From an uncultured Opitutia bacterium (GTDB lineage Bacteria > Verrucomicrobiota > Verrucomicrobiia > Opitutales > JABJCN01): a DNA stretch of 19,470 bases. The position numbers were made by a program, and so were the translations under genes. The DNA is taken from contig CAJWSN010000007.1 of assembly GCA_913046175.1 (NCBI GenBank), forward strand, positions 1 through 19,470, given 5' to 3'. Numbering within the stretch: position 1 is the stretch's first letter; each line of letters starts with the position of its first letter. Under the pieces are notes generated by a model. That model saw only the letters and a list, made by a program, of their open reading frames with translations. It did not search any database and was not told the origin of the DNA. Positions 1 through 6,208 of this stretch are shown here, piece by piece.

Positions 1-92
1 TCGCCTCTGCCCTGTTGAGCAGTCAGCAGGTAAAAGAGGAAGGAAACAAGCCACAAAATTTGGCTGATTGAAACTGGGGCAGGCTTAAACAT
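1..92 (-). CDS. Partial gene: N-terminus of a signal-peptide or membrane-anchored protein
   Basis: A frame open to the left edge begins at an ATG at 92-90 and shows 30 codons. After a short start (MFKPAPVS) comes a hydrophobic stretch of about 15 residues (ILWLVSFLFYLLTA), which looks like a signal peptide or a first membrane helix. An in-frame ATG at 125-123 could extend it by 11 residues. It lies downstream of prmA on the same strand, 77 bp after the prmA stop (44 bp for the longer start), so co-transcription is plausible. Neither start has a clear ribosome binding site. The product cannot be named because the body of the protein is outside the window. A chance open frame this short is possible; the hydrophobic N-terminus is the only positive evidence. 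Confidence 0.4.
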   Translation of the reverse strand, partial: MFKPAPVSISQILWLVSFLFYLLTAQQGRG

Positions 93-169
93 ACTTGTCG
101 TTGACCAAAACAATATCGGCAGCATTCGCTGACAAGGCAAGTCCTCGACGGGCTTTTCCCGATCCACCT

Positions 170-1066
170 TCAAGTGGGAATCCTCATGGAAAATGCCACC
201 CAGCCCTCCGAAGTTATTCTGGAAATCACCAGGGAAATGCCAAGTTCGTCACTGGCTTTACGATAGGCATCCCCGACACCATCGGCCTCCCCTTCGAGGA
301 TGCCACTGAGGACCAAGCAGGAATCAGGAACAGGATTGAGTGCGCCAAGCAAAACCTTGCGGTTCTCAATGAGAACATTGGCCAGAATATTGCACAGTAT
401 CAAATCGGCCGAGCCCTCTTTGAGAGCTGTCTGTAACTCCTCCCTGAAAAAATCAACACCATCCTGCAAGCCGTTCAACAAGGCATTGTGCCGACAGACA
501 TGCAGGGAATCCTCATCAATATCAAAGGCGGTCACTTTCCGAAATCCCAACAGAAGGGCGGACAGGGCAAGAATCCCGGAACCACAACCAGCATCCACAA
601 CTCGTCTGCCGCCAAGTTTATTGGTTTCAACGCAAGAAACAAAATCCATCATCCCCTCAAGGGTGAGGCGGGTTGTGGGATGATTTCCTGTGCCAAAAGC
701 CATTCCCGGGTCCAAATACAAGGCGATGTCCTGATTCGGGACAGTGTAGTTGTCCCTCTCCCAAATCGGCACCCAATGCATTCCCTTGCACGACCAGGGA
801 TGGAAATGCTCCTTGTAGGCCTCCTGCCAATCCCGATCCTCCAGGGGTTCTACATCTGGGTTGTCAGAAAGGTCCGGAAAACAGATGCGTAAATCCTTCC
901 AGGCTGACTCGGCGTCCACCGGATTATTAAAAAAACCGCAAAGATACAAACCTCCCCGGCCCGGCAAGCCTTCAATCGTCCATTGACTCGCATGCTCCGA
1001 GTCACAGAAGAAGCCCTCGAGCACATCCACCATCTGATCAGGAAGAGGTGACTTTACTATATACAT
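170..1066 (-). CDS. prmA: Ribosomal protein L11 methyltransferase PrmA
   Basis: This encodes a 298-residue SAM-dependent methyltransferase that trimethylates ribosomal protein L11 in the cytoplasm. The family hallmarks are visible: a variable N-terminal domain (about 1-100), the signature GTGNHPTT at 125-132, the SAM-binding loop DAGCGSG at 158-164, an acidic strand end FDID near 181-184, and the motif CNILAN at 225-230 in the position of the catalytic NPPY-like loop. Length matches the family (about 290-300). The ATG at 1066 is the first in frame and gives a full N-terminal domain; a GAGG lies about 11 bases upstream, rather far for a Shine-Dalgarno. The neighbouring minus-strand gene ends 97 bp upstream, with a hairpin in the gap, so prmA may have its own promoter or be the second gene of a loose operon. 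Confidence 0.93.
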   Translation of the reverse strand: MYIVKSPLPDQMVDVLEGFFCDSEHASQWTIEGLPGRGGLYLCGFFNNPVDAESAWKDLRICFPDLSDNPDVEPLEDRDWQEAYKEHFHPWSCKGMHWVPIWERDNYTVPNQDIALYLDPGMAFGTGNHPTTRLTLEGMMDFVSCVETNKLGGRRVVDAGCGSGILALSALLLGFRKVTAFDIDEDSLHVCRHNALLNGLQDGVDFFREELQTALKEGSADLILCNILANVLIENRKVLLGALNPVPDSCLVLSGILEGEADGVGDAYRKASDELGISLVISRITSEGWVAFSMRIPT

Positions 1067-1073
1067 GAATTCA

Positions 1074-1106
1074 GAATCCTCGGCCCGAAAAGAGAACCAA
1101 GGATTC
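1074..1106. terminator. Inverted repeat between the basic-protein gene and prmA, possible weak hairpin
   Basis: A perfect 7-bp inverted repeat, GAATCCT (1074-1080) and AGGATTC (1100-1106), encloses a 19-base loop just upstream of the prmA start. A second AT-rich repeat, AATACA (1113-1118) and TGTATT (1127-1132), lies next to it. Neither has a clear U-tract on the minus strand, so a terminator for the upstream gene or a leader hairpin for prmA are both only possibilities. Confidence 0.25.
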
Positions 1107-1163
1107 AGGTGTAATACAATTTAAAGTGTATTTTACAGACCCGATGATGCCCGGGTGAGCGGA

Positions 1164-1754
1164 CTAGGACCTTGATGCCATGTCCGATGAAGCCGAATGA
1201 GACGACGCCTGGTCGGCCTGCAACTGCTTTCGCTTCCGGGTGACCGAAGGCAGGGGGCGATTGATTGCATCGGCAATCTCCCTGTCCCGTCGACCTTCAG
1301 CAGCCATGCGCAGGATTGTAGATTTATCCTCTTTGGTATACTTTGGGCGTTTGACCGTCTGCTGGCTGACGCCACCATGCGCTAAAAAAGAAGCCAGACG
1401 ATTTAACTCGTGCTTGTTGAGCAAATCAAGCAACGCCTGCACAAACTGATAGGTGGCTGAAATCCTACCCCGCCCTCTTGGCAAATCCTTGAAACCTGAC
1501 ATTTTAACAAACTCCTTCAGGCGATCCTGCCGTCGAATCCTGCCCCGGGCCCGGTACAATTCCTGTTCCTGAAGAATCACCTGCCGCTCTTCATGGCTCA
1601 AGCCCTTGAGGCGTGCCTTGAGCTCCTTTCCCTTTAAAAGCCCCGGCGTTAACATTTCCATGTCATTGGTTTTGACGCCCCCACCTGCCTTCTTGGATTT
1701 TTTTCCTGCATCATCCCAAAGCCAAGATGACTGCCCTCCAAATATGTTAGCCAT
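1164..1754 (-). CDS. Hypothetical basic protein with possible C-terminal helix-turn-helix (SANT/GcrA-like)
   Basis: I do not recognise a named family for this 196-residue protein. It is rich in Lys and Arg throughout. The N-terminus (MANIFGGQSS) is followed by a Lys-rich segment to about residue 30, then a charged helical region of about 45-90 with heptad-like Leu and Lys/Arg/Glu. The C-terminal part, roughly residues 139-180, reads KYTKEDKSTILRMAAEGRRD, then EIADAINRPLPSVTRKRKQL. This follows the pattern 'acidic start, Leu/Ile, small-Gly turn, eIA..lgRp..sVt.K' of SANT/Myb-like or GcrA-like DNA-binding helices. The tail is Ser-rich. It resembles in build the small basic protein at 13930-14289. 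The ATG at 1754 has no Shine-Dalgarno. It is divergent from glnA across a 578-bp gap. DNA binding is inference; no function is assigned. Confidence 0.72.
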   Translation of the reverse strand: MANIFGGQSSWLWDDAGKKSKKAGGGVKTNDMEMLTPGLLKGKELKARLKGLSHEERQVILQEQELYRARGRIRRQDRLKEFVKMSGFKDLPRGRGRISATYQFVQALLDLLNKHELNRLASFLAHGGVSQQTVKRPKYTKEDKSTILRMAAEGRRDREIADAINRPLPSVTRKRKQLQADQASSHSASSDMASRS

Positions 1755-2332
1755 TGGTTGCGTTCAAATTGGTTCTGATGCTCTTGGATCGCCTAAAAAA
1801 AGCATCTCGTAGAATATTTCAGGTAAAACAATTTCGTCAATAAAATTTCTGCAATATATATTTCTGATTTGTAATGTATTTTGTATCAATTGGTCGTGTG
1901 GTGTTATATGTTTTTAATAATATTATGTAATTGGCATGGCTTCAGGGTAATTACAGTTTAATCCTATTCATTTGATGAAATTAAGCACAAAATTTATTTC
2001 CTTTTTGTTTACATTATGTAACAACCTTAAGTATTGGCAAAATTGAAAAGGTTATATTTCTCATGTTACATTGAGAAAAGAAAACATATGTTCCACATTC
2101 GCAAACCCGACCACACCTGGCAAACATGATGAAAAGCTAACATGAACGACCGTAACGAAAGGAAACATCAACCGCAATAAATGAATCAAAATTCAAAACC
2201 TTGGGGAAAAAGTTGTTTACAGCCTGATCCGGGTGCTATTTCACATCCCAAACTAAACCTTACGCGAAGCAGGTTCCAAGTTTCACCGCCATCGCGCCTC
2301 CTTCAATCCCCATCCCCACAACCCAAAAGAAA
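1755..2332. other. Long AT-rich intergenic region upstream of glnA
   Basis: No convincing gene lies in these 578 bases. The left two-thirds (about 1790-2100) is strongly AT-rich, the last 150 bases are closer to the genomic composition. Only tiny frames exist, such as a 13-codon one from the ATG at 2088. The region separates two divergent genes and must hold both promoters. It contains several copies of TTACAT/ATGTAA. I found no good match to a sigma-54 promoter (TGGCAC-N5-TTGCA) and no riboswitch I recognise. The glnA start itself (CCCAAAAGAAAATG) has no Shine-Dalgarno. Confidence 0.6.
2009..2075. promoter_or_regulatory. Candidate operator pair upstream of glnA
   Basis: TTACATTATGTAA (2009-2021) is a perfect palindrome around one central base. 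At 2060-2075, CTCATGTTACATTGAG is a near-palindrome with one extra T and carries the same TTACAT core. ATGTAACA (2016-2023) and TGTTACAT (2064-2071) are exact reverse complements. A further ATGTAA lies at 1925-1930. Paired dyads upstream of a glutamine synthetase gene suggest binding of a nitrogen regulator, but the local AT-richness makes chance matches fairly likely and no known consensus fits exactly. Confidence 0.3.
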
Positions 2333-3742
2333 ATGACTATTCAAGAGGTAATGTCACTAGCCAAATCCAATGATGTAAAGGTAGTTGACCTAAAATTCTG
2401 TGACATTCACGGAGCCTGGCAACATTTCACGATACCTGTTGGGGAACTCAACGAGAGCCTGTTTACAGACGGATTGGGCTTTGATGGATCAAGCATTCGC
2501 GGCTGGCAGGGCATCCAAGCCTCAGATATGCTTGTTATCCCCGACCCAACAACGGCGTTTATTGATCCTTTTATAGAAGCATCCACCTTGAGCCTAATCT
2601 GCGACGTGGAGGATCCCATCACCCGCGAACCATACGACCGGTCTCCCAGAGGAATAGCCAAGCGAGCAGAAGCGTACCTGAAAAGCACGGGGATTGGTGA
2701 TGCCGTATACTTTGGACCAGAGGCTGAATTCTTTATTTTTGATGATATTCGTTACAACACCGCCTCCAACGAGTCCTATTACCATGTAAACTCGGACGAG
2801 GGAATCTGGGGCTCCGGCGAGGAGGAATTTCCAAACCAGGGATTCAAGATTCGTCACAAGGAAGGCTACCTGCCTGTCCCGCCCCTGGACAAGCACATGG
2901 ATATCCGCAACGAAATGATCCTTACGATGATGGATATCGGGCTGGATATAGAGTGCCAACACCATGAAGTGGCCACGGGTGGTCAAGCAGAGATCGACCT
3001 GCGTTTCGACACACTGCTTAGTATTGGAGACAGCATGTGCAAGTACAAGTACGTGGTCAAGAATGTCGCCTACCAGAACGGAAAGAGTGCCACCTTTATG
3101 CCAAAACCGCTGTTTGATGACAATGGCTCGGGCATGCACATCCATATCTCCATCTGGAACGGGGAAAAAACCCTGTTCGCTGGAGACCAGTACGCAGGAT
3201 TGAGCGAAGAAGGGCTCTATGCAATTGGGGGCATCCTCAGGCACGCACCTGCACTTTGCGCGATCACCAACCCGACCAACAACAGTTACAAGCGACTTGT
3301 CCCGGGCTTCGAGGCCCCGGTCACCCTGGCTTACTCCGCCCGAAACCGTTCAGCAATCTGCCGGATTCCCATGTATAGCGACAGCCCCAGGGCCAAGCGC
3401 GTGGAATTCCGCTGCCCGGACCCGACAGCCAATCCATATCTTGCCTTCTCCGCACTAATGATGGCTGCACTGGACGGGATTGAAAACAAGATACACCCGG
3501 GCGAGCCCATGGACAAGAACCTGTACGACCTCGCGCCGGAGGAAGCAGCCAACCTGGACCATGTGCCTGACTCTTTGAAGGGATCCCTTGATGCGCTCGC
3601 TGCTGATCATGAATTCCTCACCAAGGGCGGGGTCTTCAGCCAGGATTTCATCGAGAACTTCATCGAGCTCAAGGTCAAGGAATACGATGAGGTGCGGCTG
3701 CGTCCGCACCCTTACGAATTCTTTCTTTACTATGATGTCTGA
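2333..3742 (+). CDS. glnA: Glutamine synthetase type I (GlnA)
   Basis: This 469-residue protein makes glutamine from glutamate, ammonia and ATP, the main entry of ammonium into metabolism; the family forms dodecamers. Visible features include the N-terminal FDGSSIRGW substrate loop (about 49-57), the FGPEAEFF metal-binding segment (about 126-133), NGSGMHIHIS and its ammonia/ATP-site neighbourhood (about 264-273), the NPTNNSYKRLVPG flap region, and RNRSAICRIP. Near the C-terminus NLYDLAPEE places Tyr398 exactly where enterobacterial enzymes are adenylylated (Tyr397 without Met), so it belongs to the GSI-beta type that is usually controlled by GlnE/PII. No glnB, glnE or ntr gene is in the window. 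The ATG at 2333 gives the canonical start. Its last 13 bases overlap the 3' end of the convergent DUF423 gene. Confidence 0.97.
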   Translation: MTIQEVMSLAKSNDVKVVDLKFCDIHGAWQHFTIPVGELNESLFTDGLGFDGSSIRGWQGIQASDMLVIPDPTTAFIDPFIEASTLSLICDVEDPITREPYDRSPRGIAKRAEAYLKSTGIGDAVYFGPEAEFFIFDDIRYNTASNESYYHVNSDEGIWGSGEEEFPNQGFKIRHKEGYLPVPPLDKHMDIRNEMILTMMDIGLDIECQHHEVATGGQAEIDLRFDTLLSIGDSMCKYKYVVKNVAYQNGKSATFMPKPLFDDNGSGMHIHISIWNGEKTLFAGDQYAGLSEEGLYAIGGILRHAPALCAITNPTNNSYKRLVPGFEAPVTLAYSARNRSAICRIPMYSDSPRAKRVEFRCPDPTANPYLAFSALMMAALDGIENKIHPGEPMDKNLYDLAPEEAANLDHVPDSLKGSLDALAADHEFLTKGGVFSQDFIENFIELKVKEYDEVRLRPHPYEFFLYYDV

Positions 3743-4134
3743 CCAGGCGTCGCTGCCGCCCAGGACAAGACAAGCCAAGACGCCATTAGCAGGGTACCAC
3801 CAAAAGGAGTGACCCTGCCGAAAATTTCCGACCCCGTAAAAGCCAAGAGATAAAGGCTTCCGGAAAAAAGTATGAGGCCTGCAAACATAAGCCATCCAGA
3901 AGCCTGTAGCCGGGAAGCGCGCGTCTTGCCAGGGACCACAAGGCTCCCCAGTGCAATTGCCAAAAGGGCAACCCCGTGGACCTGATGGTATTTTAGGCCC
4001 GTTTCAAAGTTTTGGTAAAGTTTGCTTTCCACCTCTTCCTTTAAGGCATGCTTACCCGTTGCACCAAGTAAAACACCCAGAAAGCCAATCAGGCCCGATA
4101 GTAATAACAACCAAGACTTCCGATTCATGCACAT
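3730..4134 (-). CDS. DUF423 family small membrane protein
   Basis: A 134-residue integral membrane protein of the DUF423 family (E. coli YgdD-like); its function is not established. Four hydrophobic segments can be seen at about 8-26, 53-67, 79-99 and 108-127. Typical family landmarks are present: the GATGKHALK motif after helix 1 (usually GAFGAH), YHQVHGVALL at helix 2, LFSGSLYLL in helix 3 and TPFGGTLL before the last helix. The start may be the ATG at 4134 or the ATG two codons later at 4128; neither has a ribosome binding site. It is convergent with glnA, overlapping by 13 bp, and divergent from moaC, leaving about 60 bp for both promoters if moaC starts at 4195. Confidence 0.88.
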   Translation of the reverse strand: MCMNRKSWLLLLSGLIGFLGVLLGATGKHALKEEVESKLYQNFETGLKYHQVHGVALLAIALGSLVVPGKTRASRLQASGWLMFAGLILFSGSLYLLAFTGSEIFGRVTPFGGTLLMASWLVLSWAAATPGQTS

Positions 4135-4194
4135 GAGTCCGTGGAATCGGTTTCACTTGTCAAGATTCGCCCACACCCCTTTCCTTTTATGCCC

Positions 4195-4668
4195 ATGCTC
4201 ACACACCTCGACAACAAGGATCAACCTAGGATGGTTGATATAACCGACAAAACTGCCACACAACGAATCGCATCAGCACGAACAATCGTGGAATTCCCGG
4301 AGGGTCTGCTTCCAGAAAAAGGTAAAGAAGAAATCAAGTCCAAGAAGGGACCCGTTTTCCAAACAGCCATTATCGCAGGAACCCAGGCCGTGAAGCGAAC
4401 TGCTGAGTTAATTCCATTCTGTCATTCACTACCCATTGAAGGCATCAAAATCACTGTACAGCTTCAAACAGCCAACACAGTCCACATTGAATGCACGGTC
4501 AAAACCACCCACAAGACCGGCGTGGAAATGGAGGCTCTCACCGGGGCATCTGTGGCCGCGCTAACGATCTACGACATGTGTAAGAGCCTTTCCCATGGCA
4601 TTGTCATACGTGACACACGTCTCGTCGAAAAAACCGGCGGCAAGGCCGACTTCCGCCATGAAGGCTGA
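4195..4668 (+). CDS. moaC: Cyclic pyranopterin monophosphate synthase MoaC
   Basis: MoaC acts with the radical-SAM enzyme MoaA to turn GTP into cyclic pyranopterin monophosphate, the first step of molybdenum-cofactor synthesis. From the ATG at 4195 the protein has 157 residues and begins MLTHLDNKDQPRMVDITDK, the usual N-terminal pattern of the family. Catalytic positions known from the E. coli enzyme are kept: Lys51, His77 in IPFCHSLP, and Asp127/Lys130 in IYDMCKSLSHG. The conserved HKTGVEMEALTG segment is also present. A GTG at 4141 would add 18 residues but would leave only six bases to the divergent DUF423 gene and adds nothing conserved, so 4195 is preferred. It overlaps mobA by 11 bp. 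moaA is not in the window. Confidence 0.95.
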   Translation: MLTHLDNKDQPRMVDITDKTATQRIASARTIVEFPEGLLPEKGKEEIKSKKGPVFQTAIIAGTQAVKRTAELIPFCHSLPIEGIKITVQLQTANTVHIECTVKTTHKTGVEMEALTGASVAALTIYDMCKSLSHGIVIRDTRLVEKTGGKADFRHEG

Positions 4669-5275
4669 AACTCCAACACTGCACGCAGTACTCCTTGCAG
4701 GAGGACACAGTCGGCGCATGGGCAAGAACAAGGCCGCCCTCCTTTACCAGGGACAAACCCAGCTTGCCCGGGCAATTACCCTCCTGCAGGATCTGGATAT
4801 TCCAACCTCCCTTTCCCTTCGACCAGGACAAACTGTGCCCGAAGCAGTCCAGATGTACCATATCCAGCTCATACATGATTTGGATCAATATCAGGATATA
4901 GGACCACTTGGCGGCATCCTCTCTGCTTTCACTGCAAATCCAGGCCGATCCCTGTTGGTTGTTGCCTGCGACCTTCCTTTTCTCGATAACCAAACACTGC
5001 AGCACCTCATTCAAAACCGTGTTCCTGAAAAACTGGCTGTAGCCTACCGCAGCACCCATGACCGACTTCCTGAGCCCCTTTGTGCCATCTGGGAACCCCA
5101 TGGAGAAGACTTCATCCGCCAAAAACTTGCCGAAAACATTCGTTGTCCACGCAAGATTCTGATCCAGGGCGACACCCATCTGCTTGAACTGCCATCCCCG
5201 GAAGCGCTCGACAACATCAATACCCCTGAAGAATACACGGAAGCACTCGAACGAATAAGCACCCGCAGCAGATGA
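4658..5275 (+). CDS. mobA: Molybdenum cofactor guanylyltransferase MobA
   Basis: MobA transfers GMP from GTP to molybdopterin to give the guanine dinucleotide form used by enzymes of the DMSO-reductase family. This 205-residue protein has the nucleotidyltransferase signature LLAGGHSRRMGKNKA at about 12-26, a DIGPLGGIL segment near the middle, and VVACDLPFL, whose Asp binds the metal. The C-terminal RLPEPLCAIW and DNINTPEEY segments are also typical. The start is the ATG at 4658, inside the end of moaC (11-bp overlap); an earlier in-frame ATG at 4595 lies deep in moaC and would add 21 non-conserved residues. The stop overlaps the moaD start as ATGA, pointing to translational coupling. A distant alternative is MocA (CMP transfer), but the cofactor role is clear. 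Confidence 0.9.
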   Translation: MKAETPTLHAVLLAGGHSRRMGKNKAALLYQGQTQLARAITLLQDLDIPTSLSLRPGQTVPEAVQMYHIQLIHDLDQYQDIGPLGGILSAFTANPGRSLLVVACDLPFLDNQTLQHLIQNRVPEKLAVAYRSTHDRLPEPLCAIWEPHGEDFIRQKLAENIRCPRKILIQGDTHLLELPSPEALDNINTPEEYTEALERISTRSR

Positions 5276-5514
5276 AAACCATCAGGCTCCAATATTTTGC
5301 CATATTACGGGAAAAACGCGGGCAGTCGGAAGAATCACGACAAACCACGGCCACCTGCCCCGCTGAACTCTACGGTGAGCTGAAAGCAGCATTCCATTTT
5401 CCCCTCACAACGGAGCAGTTGCGTGTTGCTGTTAACGGGGAATTTTCAGCTATGGACACCCCACTAAACGAGGGCGATGAAGTTGTCTACATCCCACCCG
5501 TTGCCGGAGGTTGA
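5272..5514 (+). CDS. moaD: Molybdopterin synthase small subunit, sulfur carrier MoaD
   Basis: An 80-residue ubiquitin-like (beta-grasp) sulfur carrier. It ends in the required Gly-Gly (PPVAGG), whose C-terminus is adenylylated by MoeB, turned into a thiocarboxylate, and delivers sulfur to the pterin in the MoaD-MoaE complex. The N-terminal strand MKTIRLQYFAILREKRG and the late DEVVYIPPVAGG segment match the family. The ATG overlaps the mobA stop (ATGA), so translation is probably coupled. Between moaD and its partner moaE there are 179 non-coding bases, odd for two subunits of one complex; they are filled by a palindromic element. Confidence 0.93.
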   Translation: MKTIRLQYFAILREKRGQSEESRQTTATCPAELYGELKAAFHFPLTTEQLRVAVNGEFSAMDTPLNEGDEVVYIPPVAGG

Positions 5515-5536
5515 TCGCTGGAAGGTGTAAAAGCCC

Positions 5537-5669
5537 AAAATACGAATTTCAAAACCCGAAACAAATACAAAAGAGCAAATACCAAAATCCAAAACAAGGC
5601 CATCGATTCGCTTTGGCCGTTTTTGAGTTTAGTTTTTTTATTTCAATGGAATTTGGTAATTTAAATTTC
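5537..5669. repeat. Long imperfect inverted repeat (MITE/REP-like element) between moaD and moaE
   Basis: The left arm is A-rich (motifs such as CGAATTTCAAAACC, CAAATACCAAAATCC) and the right arm is T-rich (TTTGAGTTT, ATGGAATTTGGTAATTT). Read from the centre outward they pair imperfectly along about 60 bases each side. The core hairpin is AAAAC-AA-GGCCA (5591-5602) with TGGCCGTTTT (5614-5623), an 11-base loop, and a T-run, which also resembles a terminator. No frame of any length lies inside. The build suggests a small non-autonomous repeat inserted in the operon. Exact ends cannot be fixed without other copies. Confidence 0.5.
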
Positions 5670-5693
5670 TGACTGGAAGGGACTGCCGCATCC

Positions 5694-6143
5694 ATGACCC
5701 AAGAAAGCTTCCTACTCGCTGGCAAAGCCTTCGACCCACGGGACCCTGCCTCCTCCATGAAAAATCCTGCGGCCGGTGGATTCAGCAGCTTCGAGGGATG
5801 GGTCCGCAACCACAATGAGGGAAGAGATGTCATTAGCCTGGAATACGAGGCTTATCCAGATCTCGCGAATCGGGAGGGCAACCGCATCATTGATGAAGCC
5901 TTCAAGAAGTTCGACATCATCGACACCCGATGTGTCCACCGCACGGGTCACCTGCAAGTTGGTGAAATTGCAGTATGGGTGGGAGTAACGGCAAAGCATC
6001 GTCAGGATGCCTTTCGCTCGTGCCGCTATATTATTGACGAGGTCAAGGCCCGCGTTCCCATCTGGAAAAAGGAGCACTACGCAGACGGCCACTCAGGATG
6101 GGTGAGATGCGAACACTGCGAGGCCCATGTGCATCGCCATTGA
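5694..6143 (+). CDS. moaE: Molybdopterin synthase catalytic subunit MoaE
   Basis: MoaE is the large subunit of molybdopterin synthase; with thiocarboxylated MoaD it inserts two sulfurs into cyclic pyranopterin monophosphate to form the dithiolene of molybdopterin. The 149-residue protein has the family's SSFEGWVRNHNEG strand-turn, the LEYEAY motif, HRTGHLQVGEIAVWVGV, and RVPIWKKEHYADG, which carries the active-site lysines. The length fits the family. A purine-rich GGAAGG at 5675-5680 is 13 bases before the ATG, further than usual. The gene follows the palindromic element and is the last of the moaC-mobA-moaD-moaE set; a hairpin with a T-run follows before gnd. Confidence 0.95.
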   Translation: MTQESFLLAGKAFDPRDPASSMKNPAAGGFSSFEGWVRNHNEGRDVISLEYEAYPDLANREGNRIIDEAFKKFDIIDTRCVHRTGHLQVGEIAVWVGVTAKHRQDAFRSCRYIIDEVKARVPIWKKEHYADGHSGWVRCEHCEAHVHRH

Positions 6144-6146
6144 ACT

Positions 6147-6182
6147 TGCCTCAAAACCTGCTTTCAGGCAGATAGTTTTTTT
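6147..6182 (+). terminator. Probable intrinsic terminator after moaE
   Basis: Four bases after the moaE stop, TGCCT (6147-6151) can pair with AGGCA (6166-6170), or alternatively CCTG (6157-6160) with CAGG (6165-6168). Seven T follow at 6176-6182. The stems are short, so termination may be partial. The gap to gnd is only 65 bp. Confidence 0.4.
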
Positions 6183-6208
6183 CCAAATTTTCACCTCGCA
6201 ACACATTC

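Noticed and set aside
1755..2332. Sigma-54 promoter or riboswitch before glnA
   Set aside because: TTGGCATGG at 1931 and TTGGCA at 2034 do not have the required GC/TGC spacing, and no known glutamine riboswitch structure is apparent.
2594..3244. Open frame of 216 codons antisense to glnA
   Set aside because: glnA is conserved throughout this stretch and the antisense product has no recognisable motif.
4141..4194. GTG start for moaC at 4141
   Set aside because: The extra 18 residues are not conserved and it would leave six bases to the divergent DUF423 start; the protein from 4195 begins with the usual MoaC pattern.
4595..4657. Longer start for mobA at the ATG at 4595
   Set aside because: It lies deep within moaC, adds 21 residues with no family similarity, and the ATG at 4658 gives the normal MobA N-terminus with a typical short operon overlap.
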